DNA of 42,254 nt. Source: Methylomonas koyamae. GTDB taxonomy: Bacteria > Pseudomonadota > Gammaproteobacteria > Methylococcales > Methylomonadaceae. The notes beneath the pieces were generated by a model. The model did no database searches. It was given only the letters and a program-made list of their open reading frames with translations, and was not told the DNA's origin. A program made the position numbers and the translations under genes. Positions 1 to 9,395 of this stretch are shown piece after piece (positions within the stretch are counted from its first letter, which is position 1; every line of letters begins with the position of its first letter). The stretch is taken from assembly GCF_001644025.1 (NCBI RefSeq), contig NZ_LUUK01000145.1, positions 1 to 42,254 on the forward strand, in the 5' to 3' direction.

Positions 1-56
1 TTGCCGGAACCCAGATTACAGGGAGGTAAACGCCAAAACCCTCCGTGGCTTCTGGA

Positions 57-77
57 CCCCGGCAATCCCTGCCGGGG
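57..77. repeat. short perfect hairpin repeat upstream of the GIY-YIG gene
   Basis: Two 8-base arms, CCCCGGCA and TGCCGGGG, pair perfectly around a 5-base loop. The surrounding wording (ctggaccccggcaatccctg) looks like a class of dispersed intergenic hairpin repeats known from many proteobacterial genomes; that family assignment is from memory. There is no T run, so a terminator role is not supported. Confidence 0.5.
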
Positions 78-172
78 TGACGCTGCAATTCTTGCGGTAT
101 TTGCGTTAAAGTTTGTCGGCGCTGTTTTTGGCGGGATCAAAGTCAGCAGGTCAAGCTGAAAATCATGCAAAA

Positions 173-469
173 ATGGATAAACAACCCTGTGTTTATATAA
201 TGGCCAGTCAACGAAACGGGACGCTTTACATTGGCGTGACTTCGAATTTGATTGGGCGTGTTTACCAACATAAAACCGATATGGCCGAAGGCTTCACCAA
301 ACGCTATGGAGCGCACCTGCTGGTTTGGTATGAGGTGCACGACAGGATGGAGAGTGCCATATTGCGGGAAAAGCAGTTAAAGAATTGGTCGCGAGCCGCT
401 AAAAAACGGCTGATTGAGCAAGCCAATCCGAGCTGGCAGGATTTGTGGCACGACTTAGCCTCAGCATAA
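173..469 (+). CDS. GIY-YIG nuclease-domain protein, small stand-alone type
   Basis: A 98-residue protein made almost entirely of one GIY-YIG domain. The N-terminal strand pair reads CVYIMAS and TLYIGVTSNL, followed by a conserved Arg (GRVYQHK) and a Glu-containing helix (ILREKQLKNW) typical of this small family. The frame is open upstream to a TTG at 113, but the ATG at 173 is preferred because the domain begins directly after it and the upstream residues look like translated intergenic sequence. Members of this family are often annotated as putative endonucleases without a proven substrate. It lies just upstream of the restriction genes, but a 30-base gap and its common occurrence elsewhere mean a link to restriction is only possible. 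Confidence 0.8.
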   Translation: MDKQPCVYIMASQRNGTLYIGVTSNLIGRVYQHKTDMAEGFTKRYGAHLLVWYEVHDRMESAILREKQLKNWSRAAKKRLIEQANPSWQDLWHDLASA

Positions 470-502
470 TAGATTTTTTAGTTTAAGCGTTTGCGAGGCC
501 CA

Positions 503-706
503 ATGATGAATACGATTCCCGCCAAAGAGAAACAACTTCTGGATTGCCTGACGGCAGCGGTTGGTGAAGCGTTAGAACGCAAACGCCGCCTGGGTCAGTA
601 TGCCGTGGTCTGGCAGAACGGCAAGCCGGCGCTGATTGGTGACGATGCACCGAGCTTACTGCCAGTGCAGTCGCTTGCTGAAAGTGCGGGTGAAAACGCC
701 GGCTAA
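503..706 (+). CDS. small hypothetical protein upstream of hsdR
   Basis: A 67-residue acidic and basic mixed protein starting MMNTIPAKEK; ATG codons at 503 and 506 are both possible. It contains a helix-rich first half (LLDCLTAAVGEALERKRRLG) and a short strand-like segment (QYAVVWQNGKPALIG). I do not recognise a named domain. Small proteins of this look are, as I recall, found between the specificity and restriction genes of type I systems, which fits its place 99 bases before hsdR. The stretch between its stop and hsdR repeats the phrase aaaacgcYggYgaaa three times and stays open in another frame, so a frameshifted longer original product is possible. Function unknown. Confidence 0.5.
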   Translation: MMNTIPAKEKQLLDCLTAAVGEALERKRRLGQYAVVWQNGKPALIGDDAPSLLPVQSLAESAGENAG

Positions 707-805
707 AACGCTGGTGAAAATACCAAGTCCGATTTTTATAACCGTTGTCGAAAAAACGCTGGCGAAATTGCAACCACAAACCGACAGGCAATAGGAGCTT
801 AATTC

Positions 806-3800
806 ATGAGGGAACAACACAGCCGTTCGGAACGTAGCACGCAAAACCGCGTAGTCGCCTTGTTCGCCGACCCGACACGGCCGGATGGCTTGGGCTACCG
901 TTATCTTGGCGAATGGAGTAAACGCCAGAACAACCGCCTCCTTGAAACTAAGCTATTGCGTGACAACCTGACGGCACGTGGCTATTCCGCCGCCCACATC
1001 GGCGCTGCCTTGCAGAAACTGGAGATTGCCGCCGAAACCACCGGTATCACGCTTTACCAGGCCAGCTTACGCACTTACCAACTGTTGCGCTACGGCATTC
1101 CGGTGCAAATCGCTGCCGGTCAGTCGCACGATACTGTGCATTTGATCGATTGGGAACATCCCGAACTTAACGACTTTGCGTTGGCCGAGGAAGTGACGCT
1201 GAAAGGCGGCCACGAGCGGCGGCCGGACATTGTGTTGTATATCAACGGCATTGCCATCGCGGTGATCGAGTTAAAGCGCAGTTCGGTGGATGTAGCCGAT
1301 GGCATACGCCAGCTGATCACCAATCAGGAAGCCATTTTCAATCAAGGCTTTTTCAGCACGGTGCAACTGGTGTTGGCGGGCAGCGATGCGCAAGGGCTGC
1401 GTTACGGCACGACCGGCACACCTGAGCAGTTCTTCGTGGAGTGGAAGGATGAAGGGGACGGTTTGGTAGGGGCGGGTTTGAAACCCGCCCCTACGACAGC
1501 CATCGGCGCATTGCTGGATCGACCGTTGGCGCAGTTGTGCGACAAAGCCCGGCTGCTGGACTTGATCCGCAACTTCATCATTTTCGACGCCGGCCAGAAA
1601 AAGGTGCCGCGCCAGCACCAGTTTTTCGGTGTGAAAGCTGCGCAGGAACGGATCGCCAAGCGCGAGGGTGGGGTGATCTGGCATACCCAGGGCAGTGGCA
1701 AGAGCATCTTGATGGTGCTGATCGCCAAGTGGTTGCTGGAGCATGATCCCGAGGCGCGGATATTGGTGGTCACCGACCGCGACGAGCTGGACAAGCAGAT
1801 TGTCGGCGTCATGCGCAATGCCGGGGTGATTGGCGAAAACTCGGCGTCGCCGCGTATTACTTCACGGAACGAATTGGTTGCTAAATTGGCTGCAACCAAT
1901 CCCAGAGTCATGTGTGCTTTGATACATAAGTTCCCTACTCGAAAAAAACGCAAGCGTGAAGATGATCTCTATGACGGAATAACCGAAGTTCTTGAAGACC
2001 GAGGACTTCCAAGAATACTCGGCCGATTCTACGTGTTCGTCGACGAATGCCACCGCACCCAAGGCGGCGACATGAACAAGCAGATGAAGCGCTGGCTGGA
2101 GAGCGCGATCTTCATCGGTTTTACCGGCACGCCGCTGCTGCGCAAGGACAAGCAAATGACGCGGGACGTGTTCGGCACCTATATCCATACCTACAAGTTT
2201 CATCAGGCGGTGGCCGATAAAGTGGTGCTGGATTTGAAATACGAGGCCCGCGACGTGCCCGAACGGCTGACCTCGCAGAAGAAAATCGACGAGTGGTTCG
2301 AGCGGAAAACCCAAAACCTCAACAACTTTCAGAAGGCGGCGTTGCGTAAACGCTGGGCGACGATGGAAGAGTTGATGAGCGCCGAGGGCCGTAAACGCGA
2401 GGTGGTCGCTGAAATCATCTCCGATTTCGCCCTCAAACCGCGTTTGAACAACGACCGCGGCACCGCTATTCTGGTGGCGGCCTCCATCTACGATGCCTGT
2501 CATTATTTCAGGCTGTTCAGAAATACCCAGTTTGGCCCCTACTGCGGCATCATTACCTCGTACGAAGCGAATGCCAATGCCATCTCGAAAGAAGCCGCCA
2601 ACAGCGATGAACGCTATAAGTTTGATACCTATAGTCAGTTGGTATTGAAGGATTTTCCGAGCACCGAGAAATACGAAACGGAGATGAAGCGCCGCTTCAT
2701 CGACGAGCCGGCCAATCTTAAATTGCTGATCGTGGTGAGCAAGCTGCTGACCGGCTTCGACGCGCCGAGCTGCAGCTATATCTATCTCGATAACGAACTG
2801 CGCGACCACAATCTTTTCCAGGCCATCTGCCGCACCAATCGGCTGGATGGCGACGACAAGGACTACGGCCACATCGTCGACTTCAAAAAACTCTTTGGCG
2901 ACGTGCAACAAGCCATCGCGGTCTACAGTTCCGACGAACTGGACATCGACCAGGGCAACGGCGGCGAAAACAACGTGCGCCTGAAAAACTGGCTGGAAGA
3001 AGGCAAGAGGCAACTGGACGATGCCCGTCAAGCACTGCACTACCTGTGCGAACCGGTACTGCCGCCGCGAGAAGTCGAACAGTACCTGCATTATTTCTGC
3101 GGCGATGCCGCCAATCCCGAGGCGCTAACCGAAACCGAAGCATTGCGGGTGACCTTCTACAAGGCGGTGGCGATCTTTGCGCGTGCCTACGCCGACATCG
3201 CCCAGGAACTGATTGAGGCGGGTTATTCCGAGGCCGAGGCCGAGGCATTGAAAAAGGCAGTGGAGTTCTACGCCGAGATTCGCGCCGCCATCAAGAAACA
3301 CTCGGGTGAAGAACTGGACATTAAGCCTTACGAGGCTGACATGCGCCACCTCATCAACACTTACATCCAGGCCGACCCGGCGGCGGAATTAGGGGAACTG
3401 GGTGAAATGTCGCTGACCGAGCTGATCATCGAGACCGGCATCCACAACGCCATTGCCCGCAAGCTGAACCAGAAAGGCAAGCTGTCGAAGAACGCTATCG
3501 CCGAGGGGATCATCAACAACGTCCGTAAGACCATCATCCGCGACCAGCTCACCGACCCTAGGTTCTACGCGCGGATGTCCAAGCTGCTCGACGACCTGAT
3601 CAAACTGAGCCGAGCGGACACTGCTGCTTATGAGGCGTTTTTGCGCAAGGCCGAAGCGTTGGTCAAACGCTTAGCGGCCAAACAACCCGAGGCCGGCATT
3701 CCGGCGATTTTGCATGGCAAGCATGAGGCCATCGTCATCTACAACAATCTGGCCGATTTGATGCCGGAAGCCTCACCGACGCCACAGGCGCATGAACCCA

Positions 3801-3997
3801 AGGCCGACTATAGCGATGAGTGTGCGCAACTGGCGCTAAAAATTGATCATGCCATGCGGGAGCAAGCGCCGGCGGGCTGGAAAGGAGACCAAGCGAAGGA
3901 AAGTGTGATTTTGAATTTTTTGTTTCTGTTGCTGAACAAGCATAAGGAAGCCACTTTGGCCTTGTTCGAGATCATCAAGAATCAGCCGGGCTACTGA
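806..3997 (+). CDS. hsdR: type I restriction enzyme, R (endonuclease/translocase) subunit
   Basis: A 1063-residue HsdR. The start ATG has a good ribosome site (aggagc) nine bases upstream. The N-terminal nuclease domain shows the PD-(D/E)xK residues Asp141, Glu155 and Lys157. The SF2 translocase follows, with Walker A QGSGKS (Lys299), DECH box at 413-416 and TGTPLL as motif III. The long C-terminal helical part is the usual contact region for the modification complex. The protein would cut DNA away from the recognition site after ATP-driven translocation, together with HsdM and HsdS, which are not in this window and probably lie upstream. Two oddities: residues 221-230 ([10 protein letters not shown]) are encoded by an inserted palindromic repeat, and residues about 350-405 come from DNA visibly less GC-rich than its surroundings. 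The reading frame is intact throughout. Confidence 0.95.
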   Translation: MREQHSRSERSTQNRVVALFADPTRPDGLGYRYLGEWSKRQNNRLLETKLLRDNLTARGYSAAHIGAALQKLEIAAETTGITLYQASLRTYQLLRYGIPVQIAAGQSHDTVHLIDWEHPELNDFALAEEVTLKGGHERRPDIVLYINGIAIAVIELKRSSVDVADGIRQLITNQEAIFNQGFFSTVQLVLAGSDAQGLRYGTTGTPEQFFVEWKDEGDGLVGAGLKPAPTTAIGALLDRPLAQLCDKARLLDLIRNFIIFDAGQKKVPRQHQFFGVKAAQERIAKREGGVIWHTQGSGKSILMVLIAKWLLEHDPEARILVVTDRDELDKQIVGVMRNAGVIGENSASPRITSRNELVAKLAATNPRVMCALIHKFPTRKKRKREDDLYDGITEVLEDRGLPRILGRFYVFVDECHRTQGGDMNKQMKRWLESAIFIGFTGTPLLRKDKQMTRDVFGTYIHTYKFHQAVADKVVLDLKYEARDVPERLTSQKKIDEWFERKTQNLNNFQKAALRKRWATMEELMSAEGRKREVVAEIISDFALKPRLNNDRGTAILVAASIYDACHYFRLFRNTQFGPYCGIITSYEANANAISKEAANSDERYKFDTYSQLVLKDFPSTEKYETEMKRRFIDEPANLKLLIVVSKLLTGFDAPSCSYIYLDNELRDHNLFQAICRTNRLDGDDKDYGHIVDFKKLFGDVQQAIAVYSSDELDIDQGNGGENNVRLKNWLEEGKRQLDDARQALHYLCEPVLPPREVEQYLHYFCGDAANPEALTETEALRVTFYKAVAIFARAYADIAQELIEAGYSEAEAEALKKAVEFYAEIRAAIKKHSGEELDIKPYEADMRHLINTYIQADPAAELGELGEMSLTELIIETGIHNAIARKLNQKGKLSKNAIAEGIINNVRKTIIRDQLTDPRFYARMSKLLDDLIKLSRADTAAYEAFLRKAEALVKRLAAKQPEAGIPAILHGKHEAIVIYNNLADLMPEASPTPQAHEPKADYSDECAQLALKIDHAMREQAPAGWKGDQAKESVILNFLFLLLNKHKEATLALFEIIKNQPGY
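1466..1494. repeat. palindromic repeat inside the hsdR reading frame
   Basis: Fourteen-base arms beginning GTAGGGGCGGGTTT and its exact complement flank a single central G, giving a perfect 29-base palindrome. It is read in frame in hsdR and yields [10 protein letters not shown], a peptide I recognise as the signature of a widespread dispersed repeat. It lies between the nuclease and helicase domains, where an added loop could be tolerated. Confidence 0.85.
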
Positions 3998-4713
3998 TGA
4001 TTGAAACCATCGAACTGGGTGAGATTGTTATCGAGGTGACTCGAAAGGCGATCAAGAACGTGCATTTGTCTGTGCATCCGCCGGAAGGCCGCGTTACCTT
4101 GGCCGCGCCGCTGGAAACCCGTTTGGAAGTGGCCAGGGCTTACGCGATTTCAAAGTTGGGATGGATACGCGATCAACAGTCCAAACTGCGTAATCAGGCC
4201 AGAGAGACGCCCAGGCAGTTTGTCGAGCGAGAGACCCATTATCTTTGGGGGCGGCGGCATTTGCTGACGATCATGGCACGCGGCGGCAAGCCGTTTGTGA
4301 ATGTCGATCACCGGCGGATTTCCATGTACTTGCCGCCAGATACGTCTCTGGAAAAACGCGCCGAGTTGCTGCACGAATGGCATAAGGTGTTGCTGCATCA
4401 GGCCATCCCGCCGTTGATTGCTAAATGGCAAGCCAAGCTGGGCGTCACTGTTAAGCAGTATTTTTTGCAGCGGATGAAAACCAAATGGGGCAGTTGCAAC
4501 CCCAAAGCCGGACATATTCGCTTGAATACCGAATTGGTCAAGAAGCCCAGGCATCTTTTGGAGTATGTGCTGGTACACGAAATGGTGCATCTGTTGGAGC
4601 CAAGCCATAACGAACGGTTTGTCGCGATCTTGAACGAATATTATCCGGCCTGGCGCGAGGCGCGGGCCGAGTTGAACGAGCTGCCGTTGAGCGCCGAACA
4701 GTGGCGAGAATAG
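3997..4713 (+). CDS. YgjP-like (DUF45) zinc metallopeptidase-type protein
   Basis: A 238-residue protein whose ATG overlaps the hsdR stop (TGATG), so the two are translationally coupled. The C-terminal half holds the zinc-binding motif HEMVH (His194, Glu195, His198), followed by LLEPSHNERF, which supplies the further conserved His and Glu of the YgjP/SprT-like group. A segment MKTKWGSC precedes it, also typical of the family. The N-terminal half is the beta-rich part usual for the domain. Proteins of this family are commonly encoded at the end of type I restriction operons; their substrate is not established. The coupling to hsdR suggests a role accessory to restriction, such as turnover of the enzyme, but that is inference. 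Confidence 0.88.
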   Translation: MIETIELGEIVIEVTRKAIKNVHLSVHPPEGRVTLAAPLETRLEVARAYAISKLGWIRDQQSKLRNQARETPRQFVERETHYLWGRRHLLTIMARGGKPFVNVDHRRISMYLPPDTSLEKRAELLHEWHKVLLHQAIPPLIAKWQAKLGVTVKQYFLQRMKTKWGSCNPKAGHIRLNTELVKKPRHLLEYVLVHEMVHLLEPSHNERFVAILNEYYPAWREARAELNELPLSAEQWRE

Positions 4714-4758
4714 CACGAGCAGTTTCGCTGGTTTTGGTGTGGCGCCGCGCCGGGCGGT

Positions 4759-4807
4759 CGGCATCGGCAATAAGCCGCGCCGACGAGACAGTCGGCTACC
4801 GATGCCG
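4759..4807. repeat. nested inverted repeat between convergent genes
   Basis: An outer 9-base inverted repeat (CGGCATCGG / CCGATGCCG) encloses an inner 6-base hairpin (GCCGAC / GTCGGC) with loop GAGACA. It lies in the 200-base gap between the metallopeptidase gene and the 3' end of maeA, which converge. It could stop transcription from either side, but neither side has a T run, so it may equally be a dispersed repeat. I see no convincing gene in 4714-4913. Confidence 0.5.
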
Positions 4808-4913
4808 CTGGTTTGTTCCGTTCCAACCGAGAGCGGTCCGTTGAATACTCGGGCCGGTCTCGGTTCGGCCGAGATGGCATCGCTTGGACGGAAAATAGCG
4901 CGACTCAGCGGGT

Positions 4914-6644
4914 TTAAGCCGGTTCGTATTTGAAGGGCAGCTGTTCCGCTCGCCACGAGGCCGATTCGATATACGCGGCCAAGTCGGTGTCGTTCAAATC
5001 GGTGCGGCTGGCGGAGCCGTCCCGCAGGGCTTGGGCCAAGACGCGTTTGGCGACCGATTGGCAAACCTTTTTCAGATCGGCGACCGGCGGGTAGATCAGG
5101 CCGGCGTCCAGCCAATGTTCGGCGGTGTAGTCCGCTAGTGCATAGGCGGCTTCCTGGACCATTTCGTCGCTGATGCGGCTGCATTCGGCCAAGGTCGCCG
5201 CCAGGCCCAAGCCCGGAAAAATGAAGGCGTTGTTACCCTGACCCACCGGATATTGCCGCCCGCCGTAACTGGCGTCGGGAAACGGACTGCCTGTGGCGAC
5301 GATGGCCCGGCCCTCGCTCCAATTCAGCAAATCTTGCGGATTGGCTTCGCAATTGTCGGTTGGGTTGGATAGCGGGAAAATGATTGGTTGCGCATGGAAA
5401 CCGGCCAGATCGGTAACGATTTCCCGACTGAACAGGCCCGCGACGCCGGATAAACCCAATAGCACGCTGGGTTTGGCGTGGGCGATGACCTCTTGCAAAC
5501 TGGGTACCTGGCCGGCGGCAACGCCCCAGTCGCGGTAAATATCCGGATCTTGCGCCAACGGCGATTTGTAGGCATCGCTGGTGCGGCCTTTGACGACCAG
5601 ACCGTGCGCGTCGATGACGAAAATCCGGGCTTGCGCGGCGTCCGGCGTCAGACCGGCGCGAATCATGCCGCTTTTGATCGCGGCCGCCACGCCGATACCG
5701 CCGGCGCCGGCGCCGGCCACCACGACGGTTTGATCGGTCAAGGCTTCGCCCTTCAGTCGGCAAGCCGACAGCAAACCCGCCAGCGCCACCGCACCGGTCC
5801 CTTGAATGTCGTCGTTGAAGCACGGAATCCGGTCGCGGTAGCGCTCCAGCACGTCGAACGCGACGTTTTTGGCGAAATCTTCCCATTGAATGATGGCCTT
5901 GGGCCATTTGGCTTGGACCGCCGCGACGAATTTATCGACGATCTCGAAGTAGGCGGGGCCGGTCAGGCGTTTTTGCGGCACGCCCAGATAAAACGGATCG
6001 GCCAGCAAATCGTCGCGGTTGGTGCCGACGTCGAGGTTGACCGGCAGCGTTTGGAAGGGGCACAGGCCGCCGCCGGCGGTATACAACGCCAATTTGCCGA
6101 TCGAGATCGCCAGACCGCCCATGCCTTGGTCGCCGATGCCCAAAATGGCCGACGAGTCGGTCACCACCATCATCCGGATGTCGTGCCAGGGGTAGTTGTC
6201 GAGGATGGTACCGGCCCGGTCGATGTTTTCCACCGAAAACGTCAGGCCGCGCGCGGTGGTGTACATCGAGCTGAATTGTTGGACGGCCTGACCGATTGTC
6301 GGCGTGTAAACGATGGGGACCATCTCTTCCAAGTGGCGCTCCAACAGCGCGTAAAACAAGACTTCGGAACGTTCCTGGGTGGCGCGGAGAAATTGGTACT
6401 TGGCCAGATCGCTGGGCTGTTTTAGGTAGTTGGCGTAGAGACGGTCCAATTGGCGGTTAAGATCGGTCACTCGGGGCGGCAACAAGCCGTCCACGCCCAG
6501 CTCGATACGCTCTTCGATCGTGAAAGCGGTGCCTTTATTGGTGGCCGGCAGCCGGAGTAGGGCGATGCCGCGAATTTTAGCGGCGATATAGGTTTGGCCG
6601 TTGGCATCTTGCCGGTAATCGAAGTATTCGCTCAATGGAGTCAT
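4914..6644 (-). CDS. maeA: NAD-dependent malic enzyme
   Basis: A 576-residue malic enzyme, near the usual length of the large bacterial type. It decarboxylates malate to pyruvate with NAD reduction. The catalytic Tyr lies in EEMVPIVYTPTIG, the general-base Lys in GGLAISIGKLALY, and metal ligands in CFNDDIQGTGAV. The Rossmann domain carries VVVAGAGAGGIGVAAA. The start ATG has AAAGGAAA just upstream on the minus strand. It is the last of three minus-strand genes after the diguanylate cyclase and radical SAM genes, 70 bases from the latter, so it may be read from the same transcript or from its own promoter in that gap. Cofactor choice (NAD rather than NADP) follows from resemblance to the SfcA/MaeA type. 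Confidence 0.93.
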   Translation of the reverse strand: MTPLSEYFDYRQDANGQTYIAAKIRGIALLRLPATNKGTAFTIEERIELGVDGLLPPRVTDLNRQLDRLYANYLKQPSDLAKYQFLRATQERSEVLFYALLERHLEEMVPIVYTPTIGQAVQQFSSMYTTARGLTFSVENIDRAGTILDNYPWHDIRMMVVTDSSAILGIGDQGMGGLAISIGKLALYTAGGGLCPFQTLPVNLDVGTNRDDLLADPFYLGVPQKRLTGPAYFEIVDKFVAAVQAKWPKAIIQWEDFAKNVAFDVLERYRDRIPCFNDDIQGTGAVALAGLLSACRLKGEALTDQTVVVAGAGAGGIGVAAAIKSGMIRAGLTPDAAQARIFVIDAHGLVVKGRTSDAYKSPLAQDPDIYRDWGVAAGQVPSLQEVIAHAKPSVLLGLSGVAGLFSREIVTDLAGFHAQPIIFPLSNPTDNCEANPQDLLNWSEGRAIVATGSPFPDASYGGRQYPVGQGNNAFIFPGLGLAATLAECSRISDEMVQEAAYALADYTAEHWLDAGLIYPPVADLKKVCQSVAKRVLAQALRDGSASRTDLNDTDLAAYIESASWRAEQLPFKYEPA

Positions 6645-6714
6645 CGGGTTTCCTTTGCGTAGTCGGAGGAGGTCGGGTGTCGACGCGGCATTCGCGGCGG
6701 CGGGTCTTCATGGG

Positions 6715-8220
6715 TCAATCGCATATTGCTTGGCGTTGTCGTTTGCCGGTTTGCGGACGTTTGGCCGGCGCTGGCGAGGCGCCGGCTTCGAACGCCGGCC
6801 GGCCTTTTTCGCCGCTCCGCCGGTAGTCGGCCGCCAAGGCCGCCGCCGCCGGAGCGGCCGGTATCCGCAAGCGCTCGGTCATGATGCCATAGCTTAGCTC
6901 GTACAGGCGTTTCAACGCGATTTGCCAAGTGCTGCCGGCGCCGGCGTACAGCGCGTCGCTAAAGTCTAAAAACCGTTCGAACGGCCGATCGCCGCACAGG
7001 AGGGGTAGGCTGGTCGTAAAGCGGCCTGAATTACCGATCATATCCCAGTATCGGGCAAATCGCTGCATGCGTTGAATCTCGCCGAAACCGATATCGCGGG
7101 TGGCGAGTACCGAATAAGGCGGATTCGGATCGTAACGCATCCGGTAGGCGTCGTCGTGACGGTTGATCGGCGCGCCGCGCAGGCGCTTTAAAATGCCGAC
7201 CTGAATTTCCTGTGGCCCGAGCGCGTAGAGGTGGTCGAAGCTGGCGCCGAAATTGGCGAGGGTGTCGCCCGGCAAGCCGAAGATCAGATCGGCGTGAATG
7301 TGGACGTGGGTGTGTTCGCGCAACCAGCTCAGGTTAGTGGCGGTCGCGGCGTTGTCCTGGCGGCGGCTGATCCGTTGTTGAATGTCCGGGTCGAAGCTTT
7401 GCACGCCGACTTCGAATTGCAGCACGCCGGGCGGAAAGCGGCGAATCGCTTCGCGCAGGCGTTCCGGCAAGTGGTCGGGAATGACTTCGAAATGCACTTG
7501 CAGGCCGTCGCCGAGCCGATCCAGAAAAAATTCCAGTATTGCCACGCTGTTGTCGATGCGCAGGTTGAAGGTCCGGTCGATGAATTTGAAATGGCGGCCG
7601 CCGCGTTGGTATAGCGCGTCCAATTCGCTTAAAAACGCCGCGAGCGGAAACGGCTTGGCGGTCGCGTCGAGCGCCGAGAGGCAGAACTCGCATTTAAACG
7701 GGCAGCCGCGCGAGGCTTCCACGTAAGTGAGGCGTTGGCGCAAATCGCTATCGCTGTAGTACGGGTAGGGCGAGGCCAATTCGGCGAGCGCCGGCGTCGG
7801 TCCGGCGACGATGCGTGGCTCGGGCCTTACGCCGGTCAACAATTGACGGCACAGTGCCGGAAAACTCCGTTCGCCGGGACCGGTGACGATGTAATCGGCC
7901 AGTTCGGCGCAAGCCGGCAAATCCGGTGGATGGCTGACTTCCGGCCCACCCAGCACGATGGTGATGTCCGGCGCGACTTGCTTGAGGATGGCCAGTACCG
8001 CGCCGATTTCCGCGACGTTCCAGATGTAAACGCCAAAGCCGATAATCCTAGGTCGCTGGTCGAGCAAGCGCTCGACGATTTCCGCCGGCCGTTGCTGTAG
8101 GCCGAATTCGGCGATTTGGGTATGTTCGCGCAGTTCGGCCATATTGGCGTACAGGTAGCGCAAACCGAAGGCCGAATGAATGTAGCGAGCATTCAGAGTA
8201 CACAGCACTATCTCGGTCAT
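6715..8220 (-). CDS. B12-binding-domain radical SAM protein (DUF4080 type)
   Basis: A 501-residue protein. The N-terminal 130 residues have the cobalamin-binding Rossmann pattern (IIGFGVYIWNV, ITIVLGGPEVSHPP). The radical SAM cluster motif RGCPFKCEFC near residue 175 gives CxxxCxxC for the 4Fe-4S centre. The barrel continues through QFEVGVQSFD and ADLIFGLPGDT. The C-terminal part (GILKRLRGAPINRH) fits the DUF4080 extension. Reaction unknown; proteins of this group are widely annotated but poorly studied. Its ATG overlaps the stop of the upstream diguanylate cyclase (ATGA). The last 35 residues are low-complexity and basic, and include GRPAFEAGASPAPA, which looks like a translated intergenic repeat, so the natural C terminus may have been extended. 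Confidence 0.88.
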   Translation of the reverse strand: MTEIVLCTLNARYIHSAFGLRYLYANMAELREHTQIAEFGLQQRPAEIVERLLDQRPRIIGFGVYIWNVAEIGAVLAILKQVAPDITIVLGGPEVSHPPDLPACAELADYIVTGPGERSFPALCRQLLTGVRPEPRIVAGPTPALAELASPYPYYSDSDLRQRLTYVEASRGCPFKCEFCLSALDATAKPFPLAAFLSELDALYQRGGRHFKFIDRTFNLRIDNSVAILEFFLDRLGDGLQVHFEVIPDHLPERLREAIRRFPPGVLQFEVGVQSFDPDIQQRISRRQDNAATATNLSWLREHTHVHIHADLIFGLPGDTLANFGASFDHLYALGPQEIQVGILKRLRGAPINRHDDAYRMRYDPNPPYSVLATRDIGFGEIQRMQRFARYWDMIGNSGRFTTSLPLLCGDRPFERFLDFSDALYAGAGSTWQIALKRLYELSYGIMTERLRIPAAPAAAALAADYRRSGEKGRPAFEAGASPAPAKRPQTGKRQRQAICD

Positions 8221-9395
8221 GCCGGGCTGATCCGGAATTGCGAAAATGTTTCCGCGCGGTTGCGGCCGGTTTGTTTGGCACGGTATAGCGCGGCGTCGGC
8301 GGCTTCCAGCAGCGCGTCGCCGTTAAGGCCGGTGTGTTCGGAACTGGCGATGCCGATGCTGATCGAGCTGTTGATCGGCGTTCCGCGCCAATCGACCGTT
8401 TGCTCGGCTTGGATGCGGCGCAAACGTTCGGCCAATTGGTGGGCATCCAGTTCGGTGGTGCCGGGTAGCAGCAGGCAAAATTCCTCGCCGCCGTAGCGGG
8501 CCAGATAGTCGTCGCGGCGGATTTCCAGCCGTGCTCTAGCCGTCAGCTGACGCAGGACTTCGTCGCCGGCCCGATGGCCGTGGCTGTCGTTAATCAGCTT
8601 GAAGTGATCGACGTCCAGCATAACCACCGACATCGGCTCCTGACGGCGTTGGCTGCGCGCCAGCATGCGCTGCAACTCCAACTCCAGACTGCGCCGGTTC
8701 CACGCGCCGGTCAGCGCATCGGTAGTGGCCAGATTTTCCAGTTGCGAAGCCATCCGGTAATTGACCATCAAGATAAAGCCGAAGGTCAGAAACAATTGGA
8801 TGACGCTGCCCGCCAAGAACATGACCGGGTTGATTAGCATCGGGCTGAACAGGGTGTAGGTACCCGGCGGCGCCGAGTAAATCGCGATCGCTCGAGAGGC
8901 GTAGATCAGACTTAGCACCGCGAAAGAGGCTCCGGTCAACCAGTGGGCGGTGCGTTCGGGCGTGGGCAGTCTGATCAGCAAGGCGCGGGCGCAGGTGAAA
9001 TTGATCGCCCCGAACACCAGCGAATTGGCGATGGCTCGAAATTGAATATTGATGTGCACCAGACTGAACCAATAACTGAAAAATCCGACCGCCACCACGA
9101 CGGCGATCATCCAGCGAATGTGGCAGGCTTCTCCCTTGAAGGCTTGAATGCCGGCCAATTGGGTCGTCGATCCCGCCGCCAGCAATGCCGCCCCGGCGAC
9201 CACGGGCCAGCCCTGGCCGGCGTGTAGATTGGGCAAGGCGATGGACGAGCCCAGACTGATACAAAAGCTTGCCAAGGCCCAATGCCGGAGTCCTTGCACG
9301 CCGCGGGCGTGCAGGCTGGCGACCGCGAGCAGTATCGAGAACAGAAAACTGAGCACGGCTATCATCACCATCATCGTGCGCAGATCGAGGTTCAT
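8217..9395 (-). CDS. membrane-bound diguanylate cyclase (GGDEF)
   Basis: A 392-residue protein with about six or seven membrane segments in residues 5-225, forming an uncharacterised integral-membrane sensor of MASE-like layout, followed by a GGDEF domain. The active site reads RYGGEEF and an inhibitory I-site RRDD stands five residues before it, so the enzyme should make cyclic di-GMP and be feedback-inhibited. DALTGAWNRR marks the start of the catalytic domain. No EAL domain is present. It is the first gene of the minus-strand group and overlaps the radical SAM gene by four bases. The 194-base gap to the divergent gene at 9590 must hold its promoter; a TTGACG -35-like box (complement of 9449-9454) is visible, without a good -10 partner. 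Confidence 0.92.
   Translation of the reverse strand: MNLDLRTMMVMIAVLSFLFSILLAVASLHARGVQGLRHWALASFCISLGSSIALPNLHAGQGWPVVAGAALLAAGSTTQLAGIQAFKGEACHIRWMIAVVVAVGFFSYWFSLVHINIQFRAIANSLVFGAINFTCARALLIRLPTPERTAHWLTGASFAVLSLIYASRAIAIYSAPPGTYTLFSPMLINPVMFLAGSVIQLFLTFGFILMVNYRMASQLENLATTDALTGAWNRRSLELELQRMLARSQRRQEPMSVVMLDVDHFKLINDSHGHRAGDEVLRQLTARARLEIRRDDYLARYGGEEFCLLLPGTTELDAHQLAERLRRIQAEQTVDWRGTPINSSISIGIASSEHTGLNGDALLEAADAALYRAKQTGRNRAETFSQFRISPA

Noticed and set aside
683-795. Open frame after the small gene at 503 (VKTPAKTLVKIPSP and onwards), in another frame
   Set aside because: No good start or ribosome site. It may be the lost end of the small gene after a frameshift, but I cannot show this.
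1862-3091. Long open frame on the minus strand opposite hsdR (409 codons)
   Set aside because: It is an antisense shadow of the hsdR helicase region and has no recognisable protein features.
4739-4933. 64-codon open frame in the gap between the metallopeptidase and maeA
   Set aside because: It is made mostly of the nested inverted repeat, lacks a ribosome site and runs into maeA on the other strand.
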